Both the position numbers and the translations under genes were made by a program. From Chelonoidis abingdonii (taxonomy: Eukaryota; Chordata; Testudines; Testudinidae), in assembly GCF_003597395.2 (NCBI RefSeq), contig NC_133771.1, positions 54,282,052 to 54,346,051 on the forward strand: a stretch of 64,000 nucleotides of DNA, read 5' to 3'. Shown piece after piece: positions 25,272-36,649 of the stretch (its first letter is position 1; every line of letters starts with the position of its first letter). The notes beneath the pieces are model-generated. The model ran no database searches. It was not told the DNA's origin and worked only from the letters and a program-made list of their open reading frames with translations.

Positions 25272-27360
25272 CTGCAAAACAGCAGCGTCGTTCAAACAAT
25301 ACAGCCGCGTCAGCCACCCCGGCAGCACAACACGTTCCTCAGTCGGGCCTCTGAGGGAGTCAGTGTGGGAAAGGGCCCCTAAAAAAAATAAGTGGTTTAA
25401 TTGGTCCACAATAGTCAGTCACCAAGAGGGAAGAAATATAATGGACATGGGACAGAAAACCTTTACTGAACAAATAATCTGGGAAACGGCTGCATTACTC
25501 GCTCCACGGATGGAAGCTGGTGGTCATTCCAAAATCATGGGCAGCGGCAGCGCTAAAAAACTGACTATTGCAGCTGGCCCATGGGCTAAACTAAATGCAA
25601 CACAAATGGCTTATCGTTGCCCACGTTAGCCAGGCATCTGGTCCGAGAACCATGCCAGTAACGTCCCTACTTCCATGCTAGATACTGAGCTGTAATCCTG
25701 CTGCGGATCCTAATGCCAGTGTGGTCTCTGGGAGACTCTAAAGGCCCACATGCGTTGGGACATAGCAAGAGGGCGATTTGGAACATTTGTGCGTTCCACC
25801 AGTGAACTTGCGCTAATTCAAACAGAATGAATTCAGGAAACCTAGAGCCTGTCATGCAAGACGCAGACTAGGACTATGACCTGTATCCACATTGTTCCTA
25901 TCTAGGGCAGAATCTGTTTGAAAGAAGCCTATATTTGGCAAAAGGGGGACCCCCCTGTTGCAGACAAGAACTGGGCATGTAAGTATCCAGTTCAAACCAC
26001 TTGTATGCATGGAAACAAACTGCTTTAAAGCATGCGAATGGAACAAATCAGCCTTAGAACAATACAGTTCTCTATTGCAGACAAGGTTAGCCAATCAAAT
26101 CCTACCCTAACTCCCACAAACCAGCCTGAGATCTATGCGCCCACATGACACACAAGCTGCTATTGGGGATGCTAAGAGTCTAAAAAAAATACTAGGAACT
26201 GTTTCCTTTAACTCCACCTATAATGCCTCAGTTATGATCCAAGAGAATGTCAGACTTCAATGCCACACAGCATCACAGATAGAGAAAACCTGCCACTTTG
26301 CAGAAGCTGGATCTTGCATTGGGAGGTGCGGGAGGAATCTGAGGAAGCTAATTGTTTTGTTTTTGTTTTTAAAGACAAACTGTTGGAAGTTGCTTGCGGT
26401 TGAATCCTAGAAAATCAGTCCTGTGGCAAAAAATCTCTTGACCTGAGAGGCAAACTCACAGATCACCCCAGTGCATGAAGGCCCCAAAGTTAAAGATTCC
26501 CAAAAGTCTAATGCACTACGTATGAACAGCGTGTTTTAAAGGATAGCAACAACAATACTCCAATTTCTTTGCCCCTCCCCCTCTCACCCACTCCTTGTCC
26601 ACAAATCTTTAGGAAACTTAACCTCAAAGAATGTATCATCCTCTGAGGGAGTTCTCTCCAAGAACCCAATCGAATTCCCAAATAGCTTCTCTCACTAAAA
26701 GAAGTCTCAGCTTTGCAATGAGCTGTGCTCATTATCGTAGTTTGTCTGCAAGTCATAGAAAGTAGCTTTAAAAGGCAGTTGACATTGTAATCCCCAACTT
26801 TAGGCAGGTCAAAAATGAGAAATATGCAACGAATTTGAGAGAAATGAGAATTTTCAATTTCTTTCTAATTTTTTGGGCTTTAGTTATGAAAACTGATTTT
26901 TTCTCCTCAGTGGTTTTCATTCAAGAGACTGGAAGAAAGCTAGAAATTCGGAAAAGCCATTCTATCCCTTTTCCACAAGGAAAAAGGCGGGCAAGCAAGG
27001 TGAAAGGAATCATGCACCGGACAATAATGGGCAAAGTCACATCGACAAAATAGCTCATGAAAGCCACCACTTTATCCCTTTATATTGAGCTGTACAGCTC
27101 TACGCACAAGGAAACCTGAATTGGCATTCCAAGTGCTAGCATAATGTAATGGATTAACAAGAAGCCAAGCACGGAATTGACGGCGTGTACTGCTAAGAGG
27201 AATACTAACTCAGACCCTGTCTCATGGACCTCACTGCCTCTCTTCAAGGCCAGAAATTCTGGTTCCTTCCATCCTCCATCAGCTAAGTGGGGCCGCTCTA
27301 TCACTGCAGTATCTAGCACCTCCAATCATTATAGATTATTCTTGACCATCTCTGTGTGAC
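25272..27360. other. GC-richer non-coding stretch
   Basis: No gene recognised. Scattered short frames on both strands without domains. AT content rises again at 25.9-27.1 kb. Confidence 0.4.
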
Positions 27361-27361
27361 A

Positions 27362-27535
27362 GGGGCTGAGGCACACGAGATGGAAACTGAGGCACACAGA
27401 GATGGGAACTGAGGCCAGTGACTTGCCAAGGTCACATAGGAAGCCTGTGGCGAGCCAGGAATGCAACTCAGGACTCCCGAGCCACCAATTCAGTGCCAGA
27501 GTCCACTAGATCATCCTTCTAAGCTACGCTCAGTG
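27362..27535 (-). mobile_element. MIR SINE, minus strand, with a small internal tandem duplication
   Basis: Reads GATGGGAACTGAGGCCAGTG, then 'acttgccaaggtcacatagg', 'ggcgagccaggaatgcaactcagga' and 'gtccactagatcat', the reverse complement of MIR. The 'gaaactgaggcacac' portion is duplicated at about 27365-27415. Confidence 0.85.
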
Positions 27536-27582
27536 TCAACTAGCTCAATTCATGACGTACGTGGTGCTAGAGGAGCCCTTAC

Positions 27583-27846
27583 CTCCTGTTAGCCACTGAA
27601 GGGCAGATCAGCGGGCAAGCGAGAAGACGTCTCCACAAACCTGGTAGACCTCGAAGAGACGGGTAGCTCCTCAAGAGAGCAGAAGCCCAGCGGACCCGGA
27701 GGCCATTGCGGAAGGTGAGCTTCTGCGCCTCGTACTAGACTTGATAGGCTCTGGGGTCTGCTCCATCCGGAGCGTGTTCCTGGATCACCAGCTGGCTCTT
27801 CGGGATGGTACTCTCAAGGCTCATGGCGGAAGATTTTGGAGAATAC
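27583..27846 (-). other. Candidate spliced exon, minus strand, one in-frame stop
   Basis: On the minus strand a 264-nt segment follows TTTGTATTGCAG and ends AACAGGAG|GTAAGGG, a strong donor match. One frame stays open for all 88 codons except a single TAG after the residues RAYQV. The downstream part begins YEAQKLTFRNGLRVRW. The other frames stop early. It may be a degraded coding exon, an exon with a sequencing error, or a non-coding exon. I do not recognise the product. Confidence 0.25.
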
Positions 27847-27884
27847 CTGCAATACAAACATACATACGATTAGAATGAACCTTA

Positions 27885-27903
27885 GGGGGGGGGGGGGGGG
27901 GGG
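27885..27903 (+). repeat. G homopolymer (19 G)
   Basis: Nineteen consecutive G. It could form a quadruplex and is likely to be length-variable or mis-sized in the assembly. Confidence 0.95.
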
Positions 27904-28271
27904 TCCTTCCAGCCTTCCCTAAAGCCAAGTTATTGCTGCATTAAATGGTGTCTAAGGGCACAGTGAGCAAGGAGCCTACTTAGCAGTGGCTGTGCAGACA
28001 ATGCAGGAATGACAGACTCCCTGCCAAGTTAACAATATAAGCAAGATGGCAACGGGTGGAAGGGGATAATGACTTCCCCGGGTCCACTGGAGTAGATCAG
28101 TGAGAGCCAGGAAGACAACCCAGTCCACTGTCCATCCAGGCTTGCAAAAGACCCCCAAAATAAACAGCACATGGGCAATCCCTCAACACCATTCAGTATG
28201 TCAAGGCCCGCAGCATCCAGCAGTGACCTACATAACAATGCAGCATGGGAGTCAACCCTACAAATAACAAA

Positions 28272-28316
28272 CAGGAGGAAAGAGAGAGAGAGAGAAGAGA
28301 AGAGAGAGAGAGGAAA
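28272..28316 (+). repeat. GA-rich simple repeat
   Basis: A (GA)n-type purine tract with scattered interruptions, about 45 bp. Confidence 0.95.
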
Positions 28317-29110
28317 GTCTATGTCAACAGAGAGCATTCTTCTAAACTCGCGATGATCAGCTTTGGAGTGGACAGACCCAGCCTCCCCTTCTGCTACAGA
28401 CCCTGATAATTGTGCGAGGGACCCCAGCAATGCAAGGGAATGTTTCTCTGCTCTCTCTCCGCATCCTCCCTCTGCTATAATCCCAGTTGGCTAACTCCCA
28501 CAAGCAACGCTTGTCATTCTGACGCCCTCGGGGCACCGTGCCCAGATGCAGGGGAAAAGCGCTGTTGTTACTTTTATTAAGCCTCACCCACGCTGCCACA
28601 CTGCTCCGGCCTCCAGCGCAACCGAGAAAACAAATCTAAGAAAACTTATCAAGCCCCATAGAGGTGAAGCGCACGCCAAGGTAAAGGTCAGACGAGACGG
28701 CGCACTCCTCAGCCTCTTGCTGAGGAGATGAGAGGCTGCCGGGAGGGAGGGGCGGGCCCCATTTATCAATTAAGAAAAAAGAAAAACCCCCAGCCAAAGC
28801 TCCTCAAGAACGGACCTTTCAAGCTGTAAATGTGAGAATTCCCCCACAATGTCAGCAACTGGATAGGAAAGGTAACATTTCCTGGCCGTGACGCATTGGC
28901 TAAGCTCGCGTCACCTCGCTGGAGTTTGTTTGGTGAAAATAACACCCCTGCCCCTTTAAAGCCTGGCCCTGGAGACCAACAATCGCTGTTCATAAAGTGC
29001 TCAGTCCCTAACAACTGAAGTCAGCGGCGCGCTGGGCGACAGGCGGGGCTTTTCCCTAATGGGCAAAGAAAAATGGAAGGAAGAGCCCCCGGGGCCGGCA
29101 GGCTGTGCCT
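28317..29110. other. GC-richer stretch with possible minus-strand promoter/first exon
   Basis: Locally GC- and CpG-richer at about 28.5-28.75 and 29.0-29.1 kb. On the minus strand a GC-box-like GGGCCCGCCCCTCC near 28750 precedes a segment that could end at a donor-like CAGCGTGG|GTGAGG (28588). This is suggestive only. Confidence 0.2.
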
Positions 29111-29785
29111 GTTATAAAAAAAATTCTCTCCTCCTGCTTGTTGTATACTCACCAATGCCCACAACAAACATCAACCACGAACCCTCCATTTCGCCAACCA
29201 AAGCTGTTGAACCGGTCACATATCTATTCAGGGCACCATCATAAGACCTACACATCAGCCACATTATAGATGCTCCGATATATCCATCATGTTCCAGCAA
29301 TGTCCTCTGCCACGTGCATTTAGCACCAGACGTCTCTAACGTAAAAGAATAAATGGACACAAATCAGACATTAAAATTAAAACATGTCAAAACCAGTGAG
29401 AGAAACTTCAGTCTCCCTGGTCACTCGTTTACAGACCTAAAGTCACAATATTACACACAAAAAACATTAAAAAAAAAAACTCCAATGAGAGACTGCGGAA
29501 TGAAAATGCAAAATGACACATTAAATTTAGGCTTGAATAAAACTGGAGGGATGGGTCATTACACAAAGAAAACTATTCCCATGTTTATTCCCCCCCACTC
29601 CCTATCCTGTTCCTCACACCTTTTGTCAACTGCTGCAAATGGACCATTTTGTATGACCACTCAAAAAGTTTTTTTCTCTCCTGCTGTAATAGCTCCACCT
29701 AACTGATCACTCTCGTTAGAGTGTGTATGAGCTAACACCCATTGTTCGATGTTCCTCTGTGTGTTGTGTGTGTGTATCTAGACAG
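29111..29785. other. AT-rich non-coding stretch
   Basis: Return to AT-rich sequence. A 117-codon open frame at 29353-29706 has no domain. A (TG)n tract lies at about 29757-29777. Confidence 0.45.
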
Positions 29786-29789
29786 TGAG

Positions 29790-30770
29790 ATGGCCAAAGT
29801 TTGCAGATGATAATAACTACTCAGGATAGTTAATACCAAAGCAGATTGTGAAGACTTCAAAAAGATCTCACAAACTAAGTGATTGGGAAACAAAATGGCA
29901 AATGAAATTTAATGTGATAAATGTAAAGTAATGCACATTGAAAAAAAATAACCTCAAGTATACTAACTATTGATGGGGGCTATTTAGCACAATGAGTTCA
30001 GGAAAGAAAGATCTTGGCGTCATCGTGATAGTTCTCTGAAGATGTCCACGCAGTGTGCAGGAGGTGGTCAAAAAAGCAAACAGATTGTTAGGAATCATAA
30101 AAAGGGATAGAGAATAAGACTGAGAATATTATATTGCCCTTATAAAATCCATGGTACGCCACATCTTGAATTATGTTGTACAGATGCAGTCCCCCACCTC
30201 AAAAAAGAATATTCTAGGCACTAGAAAAGGCACTAAAATGATTACGGGTTTGAGAGAGTTCATACGAGGAAAGATAAAAAAGGCTAGGCTTCTTCAGTTG
30301 GAAAAGGGGAGACTAAGGGGGGATATGATAGAGTATATAAAATCATGAGTGATGTGGAGAAAAGTGGATAAGGAAAAGTTATTTACTTCTGGTAATACAA
30401 ACTAGGGGTACCAAATGAATTAATAGGTAGCAGGTTCAAAACAAATAAAGGAAGTTCCTTCTTCACACGGTGCACAGTCTTGGAACTATCCAGCGAGTTG
30501 TGAAGGCTGGGACTATACCAATGTTTAAAAGGGAAACTGGATAAATTCATGTGGCTAAGACCATAAATGGCTATTAGCCAGGAAGGGTAAAGAATGGTGT
30601 CCCTAGCCTCTGTTTCATCAGAGATGGAGATGGATGCAGGAGAGAGATCACTGTGATCATTGCCTGTTAGCTTCACTCCCCTCTGGGGCACCTGGCATTG
30701 GCCACTGTTGGTAGACAGATCTGCAGATGGGACCTTTGGTCTGGACCCGGTACGGCGTTCGATGTTCTTA
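29790..30770 (+). mobile_element. LINE reverse-transcriptase 3' end (CR1 clade), frameshifted
   Basis: Translated pieces follow the end of a CR1-type reverse transcriptase: a FADD-like start near 29800 (FADDNN), 'WQMKFN' near 29895, 'KDLGVIVI' near 30010, 'LNYVVQMQSPTSKK' near 30170 and 'RLLQLEKGRLRGDMIEYIKS' at 30285-30345. The 3' UTR follows, with CTGGGGCACCTGGCATTGGC at about 30683 and a 'gtacggcgttcgatgttctta' terminus. Several small indels break the frame, so the copy is not functional. Confidence 0.88.
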
Positions 30771-30784
30771 ATGTTATCTTCTCG

Positions 30785-30885
30785 TGTATTTTCCACTGGC
30801 AGACTCGCATGAAATGGGCTGTAACTTATGCTCAACATAGTTTGTAGTCTCTAAGGTGCCACGAATACTCCTGTTCTTTTTGATC
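30785..30885 (-). mobile_element. Foldback-element fragment ('cctgttctttttg' end)
   Basis: Contains 'gaaatgggctgtaacttatgctcaa' followed by GTAGTCTCTAAGGTGCCACG and 'aatactcctgttctttttg', one degraded arm of the family better preserved at 41.85-42.03 kb. Confidence 0.7.
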
Positions 30886-30984
30886 CATATGGGAGATTTG
30901 ATTTACCTATAGGGCCACAACAAAGATCACTGACATGTGTTTCTTTCCATTGTCTTTCAGTAATTTCCAGCAGAGGTAAATTCA

Positions 30985-31050
30985 TGGCAACAGTGAGGAT
31001 TAGAACTTCATATTAAAAACATGCTGAACTTCATATTAAAAAATTATGGG
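30985..31050 (+). repeat. Short tandem duplication
   Basis: The unit GAACTTCATATTAAAAA occurs twice, about 25 bp apart. Confidence 0.8.
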
Positions 31051-31194
31051 CCCAACCACTGCAGCTAAGGGTAACCTCAAATTGATGTGTAAGCAAGTAT
31101 AGATACTGGCAGAAAGCTGAGTAGTTAAGGTTCTATTTAGTAGTGCAAATACTCAACTAGGCAGTCCACTGCAATTCCTTTGTCATGTATTCTA

Positions 31195-31412
31195 GCTCAG
31201 TAGTTCTCAATAAGCCCATCCCCGCTTGTTCTAGCGGAAAGCCCGGTGGGTGGCCGGGCCAGTGGTCGTTTACCTGCCTGCATCCGCAGGTTCGGCCAAT
31301 TGCAGCTCCCAGTTGGCCATGGTTTGCTGCCCCAGGCCAATGGAGGCTGCTGGAAGCAGAAGCCAGTATGTCCTTCGGCCCACTAGAAAACTGCACTAGA
31401 ATTTTAATGGTC
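31195..31412. mobile_element. hAT-like palindromic MITE, left part
   Basis: Same family as 1.14 and 58.6 kb: 'gtttacctgcctgcatccgc', AGGTTCGGCCAATTGCAGCT and CCAGGCCAATGGAGGCTGCT. The right arm is lost or replaced before the LTR that begins at 31421. Confidence 0.7.
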
Positions 31413-31420
31413 TTCCACCA

Positions 31421-32077
31421 TGTAGCGGGCAAGACTCCCCGGCTAGGTGCATCCTGCTGATTCATCCTGGAATTAGCTCTTCCAGCCTGGAGTGCCCTCT
31501 GCAGGCTGTGTTCTGGCCTGCCGCTGGCCCCGGAGTCCCTCCCGACCCGGTGCCCCTCTGTCATCAAAGGTGCCCCCAGCAGTAACCCACACTCTGGGTC
31601 TCCCTCCCTGGGGAACCCCAACCTAACCTTCTGGCCTCAGTGGTTACTGCCATCACACATCTAGCGTCCTTTCCCTGGGCAGAGTACAGTCTGTAAACAC
31701 TCAGCATCAGGAAGAGGGTTAGGCCTTCTGCCTTGTCTTACTCTGGTCTGCCGCCTCTGCAGCCTAGAACCTTTCACAGGCCCTTTTCAAAGATCTACAG
31801 CCTGGGTTTTTCCAGCTGGAGCTCCCCGCTCCCTGTGCCTCTCCAGCAGCACTCTGGTCCACTTCTCTGCAGACGCCAGGTCCTATCTCTTTCAAGAAGT
31901 AGAGAGAAGGCTTTTTTTCAGCCTCTGGCCCCAGCCCTCTTATAGGGCAGCTGTGGCCTGATTGGGGTGTGGCCCAGCTGTGGCGCTTCCTCAATCACCC
32001 TAGCTTTTCCACACCACAACCCTTCCGGGGCTGCGTGAACCCCTTCAGGGCCAGAGTTGGGTGACCACCCTGCTACA
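31421..32077 (-). mobile_element. Solo LTR, family X, copy A (minus strand)
   Basis: On the plus strand it runs from TGTAGCGGGCAAGACTCCCC at 31421 to GACCACCCTGCTACA at 32077. Read on the minus strand it is TGTAGC...GCTACA, perfect LTR-type ends. The flanks CACCA and CACCC differ by one base and fit a 5-bp target duplication. A minus-strand TATA-like 'cctataagagggctg' lies near 31940. No internal retroviral genes adjoin it. Other members lie at 36650, 41463 and 61152. Confidence 0.8.
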
Positions 32078-34085
32078 CACCCCTCCATCTGGTTTCAACA
32101 TATTAATGCATTTTGAATGTTAAGCTAGACTAAACAGAGCATACCATCAGAACTGGCAAAGTTTTGGCTGATACATATGTAAGTGTTACAGTCTCACCAA
32201 GGAATATCTAAAATACTGAATCAAAAAAAGTGTCAAATTTAGCTAGTTTTGTTCATATTCAGAACTTTGCAATAGTTTTTGACATTTGTGTGAATGTCAC
32301 TACCATTCATTACTTTCATGATGCACCAGCTTTAGGGATGCAAGTAACTCACTTAAACACTAGCTTAACCAATGAATAGTCCCATTCAAATTAACGGAGT
32401 ACTCACATATTTAAAGTTTAGCATGTGCGTAAGTGTTTTGCTGATTTCAGCCTGCTGAGGTCTGCATAGGGCTCAAGCAGACTCCATGCAAGTAAGTCCA
32501 TATCCCCGAGGATCACCTCCAGCCTAAGGGAATTCTTGGCTGATGTTGGTATGGTGGTGATTCCTACTTCACCCCTCTTCCAGCCCCCTTTGTGGTCTTT
32601 CACACAGCATTCCGAGTGAATAGCCAAGGGAAGGGAGTGGGGAGAGGATATAGAGGGGAGGGGGAGGAAGTCCTATCGTCCACTTAATTCCCATTGGAAT
32701 TACCATTATACTCTATTAGCAGTCAGCCTAAGCCGAGCGACAATGGATATTTAGAAACTGAGTGGAAGAAAGGAACAAAAGAGGGTAAAAGAAAAAAAAT
32801 TTTTGTTCATCTAAGGCAAGGTGCCATTCCAAACCCACGCATCATATTATATTTGATGATGTAGTTAATAAACATAATTTCCTTGAAATTGGACTACATT
32901 TTCTAAGAGGACAGATAATGACACCAGGCTATTATATAATATGGATTAAAGAGTCAAGAAGGTGGCAACATTGTTTTAGTAACGTCCTCTTCCTATTAAA
33001 CCCATATTCTTTTTAAAATACAGTCAGGCTTGTGGTATTTAATTAAAACATTTTAAGATGTGAAGCCATGACTTGCATAATCAACTTTTCATTTACTGTT
33101 ATTGAATCTACAAAATGAAAATACAAACTGCCTATATCTGTGCTAGCATTTTATTTGTCCTTTGCAGAGACTGCAGTGATTGTTAAAAACAGTGCACTAT
33201 ATGATATAATTTAATGGCAGACTATTTCTGGAATGTATAAGTGTAGCCAAAATTGTCCATTATAATTTTCTGGGTATGTAGAGATACTACTAGATGAAAG
33301 TGACTATAAAATCGACAATGAAATAGCACTATATTGAAATTTATTTTTTTTTGCATTGAATTTAGTAATTTGGCAAATCTTGTTTGTTACTCAGTCAGAA
33401 GATTGGCTGATTGGAGTAAATGGGTATGCACATAACATACCATACATGTGTTCATTCCTATGAAATATGGGTGAGTACAACAGACCGAAGGATATTTCTA
33501 CCTTAATGAGAATTAGAAAACAGACTAACTATTATATATGTACATCATGATTTGCATAATATTTGACTCCGTGAGATTGTCAGAGGAAGCAGTATTCTTT
33601 GGAACACTGATCTGTGTATCCTATGTTAAATGTCTTCATTTGCTATTTAGGATTTTTTGAGTATACGCAACAGATTTCTGTAAAAAGTGATAATTGATAT
33701 ATTTACAAGACTTCATATTCTGCAATGCAATTTCTATCAGCTGTAATTTGGATGATCAAATTTCTGAGCTATGTAATTGTATTACTGTCAGTAAATATTA
33801 ACTCTTTCAGTTCTTGTTCTGTATATTTGATTAATTTATATATAACTATTCAAATGAATAATCTTTATCTTCAACAAAGAGTCTGTCTGAATTCAAAAAA
33901 CCAGAACACTGGTACTTTCACTATAAGTTACCCCTATTCAGGAATTTTATCCATTATGCTTATTTTAAACAATCTAGGATGCTTTCATGTTTATACAACT
34001 CTAGATATTATTTGAAACCACATATTAATACTTTACATTAATTACAAAGTACAATAATTATACATCTATAATGCTTACATACGAT
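32078..34085. other. AT-rich non-coding DNA within duplicate A
   Basis: No gene seen. The segment 32.35-32.46 kb (CCCATTCAAATTAACGGAGT and following) resembles a short reptile interspersed repeat. The rest has no recognised feature. Confidence 0.45.
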
Positions 34086-34089
34086 ATAT

Positions 34090-34575
34090 ATAGACTTGGG
34101 AAACTGTTAAGGGTGATTGTTCGCAGCAGATGCTTTTTCTGTTGGGGAATCAATAGTGAAAGAATGACTGTGGGGTAAGAAGACCCACTGAGATAGTTCT
34201 TGACAATTGTTAGTCCTCTCAACTGTAAATAATCATGGCCTTCACACATAATCAGGTAATGAGAATGTATAGAAATGAATGACATCACAAAATATGTTTA
34301 TTTGACAAAGAGGTCTTCTTTGGTTTCAAAACCATATAATCGGATCTGGTTATGGGAACTTAGTTGGGGGATGAAAACTCTGCATCCTTCGAGATACAGT
34401 GATGGAGAGAACAGAACCAACCTCTTGATCTGACAGCAAAGGATGGTAATGTATCTATTTCTTTCTGTATCTGTAGAGTTGCTGTATTAATCTCTGATTG
34501 ATAATCTTTGATTAAATAATTCTAATTGAGCCTGTTATTCAACATCTCGCCATCATTAACTCAGACACGCACCAA
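34090..34575 (+). repeat. Unnamed LTR-like repeat, copy 2 (in duplicate A)
   Basis: Aligns with 58.24-59.06 kb: a TATA-like region ('aaaccatataatc' here, 'accctataaaaag' there), then GGTAATGTATCTATTTCTTT, 'ctctgattgataatctttgattaaataattctaattgagcctgtt' and 'aactcagacac'. The start is uncertain. Confidence 0.6.
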
Positions 34576-35853
34576 AAGTCTTGAACAAAGTTCTAAGTCT
34601 GAAGAGAATAATATTAACATACCTCCCTGAAAACTGGTATCCTAAGAGCTACAAGACAGAATCCAAAGTGACCATAGAGTAACCAAAAGTAGGAGTTGCT
34701 TCCTTTTGAAATAAATGTCACTAAGTACCTGAAATTTGACGAGGTACGTATGTATGTATAAGAGTTTGAGGCAACACTGTCAACTTAACAAGTTCTTTCT
34801 ACAAAGGTGCAAATGTCTATTTTGAAAAGTGAACCAAAACTCATTGTCCTATCATTCAAAGTAATCTGATGTGAGATTTCCATGTAAGTTGACTCAAACA
34901 GTCTAGGAGTGCCATTAGATCAGACATTTCTCTCCATACTCAAGAAGGTTTTTTTCTCTTGTTATTAGTTTATGCACCTCCAGCAATCACCTATGGACTG
35001 CGCAGTTTAATGTCTATTCTACATCCTTTGCTAATATTTGCATAATATACCATTCATACCACCAGAGTATGATTGATAAGTGCCAATTATAATTTTATTA
35101 TTATATTATATTAATGATTATTAGTTACACAGCAACATCTAAGGAGTCCATTCAAACCCTGGGACCCCTCAGAGCAGTGCATTGTACAAATATTACCAAT
35201 GAGCTTACTATTAAATAGGATAGACAAAGTATTGCGAAAGGAGTGCAACATACAGAGTATGATGCTGGCAAAACTTGTCGTGTTCTATATGGTGTTTTAA
35301 TTTGGGGGTTGTGTTGTGTGTGGTTTTTCTGTATATATAAAATATATACATAACACATGCACATATTTATCTGCTATGTGACAATGCGGGGTGAGGAGGA
35401 AAAGGTCGGACGGACGTGTTGCGTGAGACTACCGAGACCCCAAGCTAATGCTGCAGGACATAACCGTCGACAAGCAGCACACGCTGCCACATGGGTGATG
35501 CTCCCATCTAAGGATGGATGGACCTGACCTAACACTTTACATGGCAGCATATGCAAGAGGGAGTCAATACATGCAAGTGGAATAAGCAGATCATATATGG
35601 TGGAAGAGACTTTTACTAAAGGGGATAGAGGTTGCATGTACTCTTCCACCGCAAACGAGGGAAGGCCCAAAGTTAACTTAATATGGAAGGTCCCTTGGGC
35701 TGGTATAGACGAGACTCTCACATGTGGTACATTGGTAGAGCCAAATCACTTAAGAAAAAGATGGGGCTGGTACATGAGAAACTCTACACCGTGGGTTCCC
35801 CTAATAAGAAACTGGACTGAGCAGCTTTATCATTGGGCCTTCAAGAGAACTCC
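34576..35853. other. AT-rich non-coding DNA within duplicate A, up to the gap
   Basis: No gene recognised. Includes an imperfect TTATTATA tract at about 35090-35125 that is longer and cleaner in copy B. Confidence 0.45.
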
Positions 35854-35878
35854 NNNNNNNNNNNNNNNNNNNNNNNNN
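35854..35878. other. Assembly gap (25 N)
   Basis: Exactly 25 N. A fixed small N-run is what some long-read gap-filling tools leave when the two sides were extended but could not be joined. It directly follows duplicate A. Confidence 0.99.
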
Positions 35879-36508
35879 ATAGGTTGGAATATGAACAAGA
35901 GGCTGCTAGGCCAGGCTCTCCCACACCACCATGCTACAAGCCACTAACCTTCTGGATCCCCACTGAGGCTTACAAAGAACTTCACCATCTGCTCAAGAAA
36001 CTCCTGAAATCCAGCACAAGAGCAAAATCCGCACAACGACAACAGCCCCTAGAACACCGAGCAGGAGTATATACTATCTTCTACCCAAGACCAACAACCT
36101 TGGAATACCTGGACGCCCCATCATCTCAGCCATTGGCACCCTGACAGCAGATTTCGGCTACTGTAGACTCCATCCGCAGGCCCTAAGCTTGGACCATCAC
36201 TCCCAGCATCTTACAAGACACCAACTCGACTTAATGAGGCAAAACTACAGTCCATGGTGAATCTTCCTCTAACTCCTCCTTCCACTAATAGATGTAGAAG
36301 CCCTTACACCAACACCAAACAAAGTGGACTACAAAGCCGTTAGCCAGTAGCCGGAATAATGTATGGCGAAACCTGTGCTGAACCTTGTGTACTTGTTCCT
36401 CACTCACAACGTATTTACATTTGGGGACATACATAATACTTCAAATCATAACAGCACTGCTATGGTAACCGCAGATGGCCCGCACAGTATGCCCATCCTC
36501 TCTCTTGC
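35879..36508 (+). mobile_element. Penelope-like element reverse transcriptase, frameshifted fragment
   Basis: Three plus-strand pieces in shifting frames match the Penelope-like reverse-transcriptase order. PTEAYKELHHLLKKL lies at about 35960. A PGRPIISAIGTLTAD motif at about 36110-36155 corresponds to the family's PGRPI..GIGTLTE motif. DVEAL, followed after a shift by YTN, lies at about 36292-36315 and is the motif A aspartate. LTHNVFTFG at about 36400-36428 precedes a TAMG motif near 36460 (motif B region). The catalytic DD motif C and the GIY-YIG endonuclease domain are not present, because the sequence switches to duplicate B at 36511. Frameshifts every 50-150 bases suggest decay, read error, or both. 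Confidence 0.85.
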
Positions 36509-36649
36509 CGCATCCGCAGGTTCGGCCAATTGCAGCTCCCACTGGCCATGGTTTGCTGCCCCAGGCCAATGGAGGCTGCTGGAAGCAGAAGCCAGTATGT
36601 CCTTCGGCCCACTAGAAAACTGCACTAGAATTTTAATGGTCTTCCACCA

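Larger units (their letters stand above)
31281..35853 (+). repeat. Large near-identical duplicate, copy A
   Basis: Bases 31281-35853 match 36511-41153 along their whole length in the same orientation. The offset grows from 5230 to about 5300. Differences are dominated by one-base insertions and deletions, many in short homopolymers, with few clear substitutions. The copy contains part of a hAT-like MITE, an LTR (31421-32077), plain AT-rich DNA and an LTR-like repeat near 34.1-34.6 kb. It stops exactly at a 25-N gap. Confidence 0.95.

Noticed and set aside
30383..30838. 151-codon minus-strand frame
   Set aside because: It is the antisense of a LINE 3' end and foldback fragment, with no domain.
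31157..31621. 154-codon minus-strand frame
   Set aside because: It crosses from a MITE into an LTR, and the equivalent frame in copy B is broken by indels.
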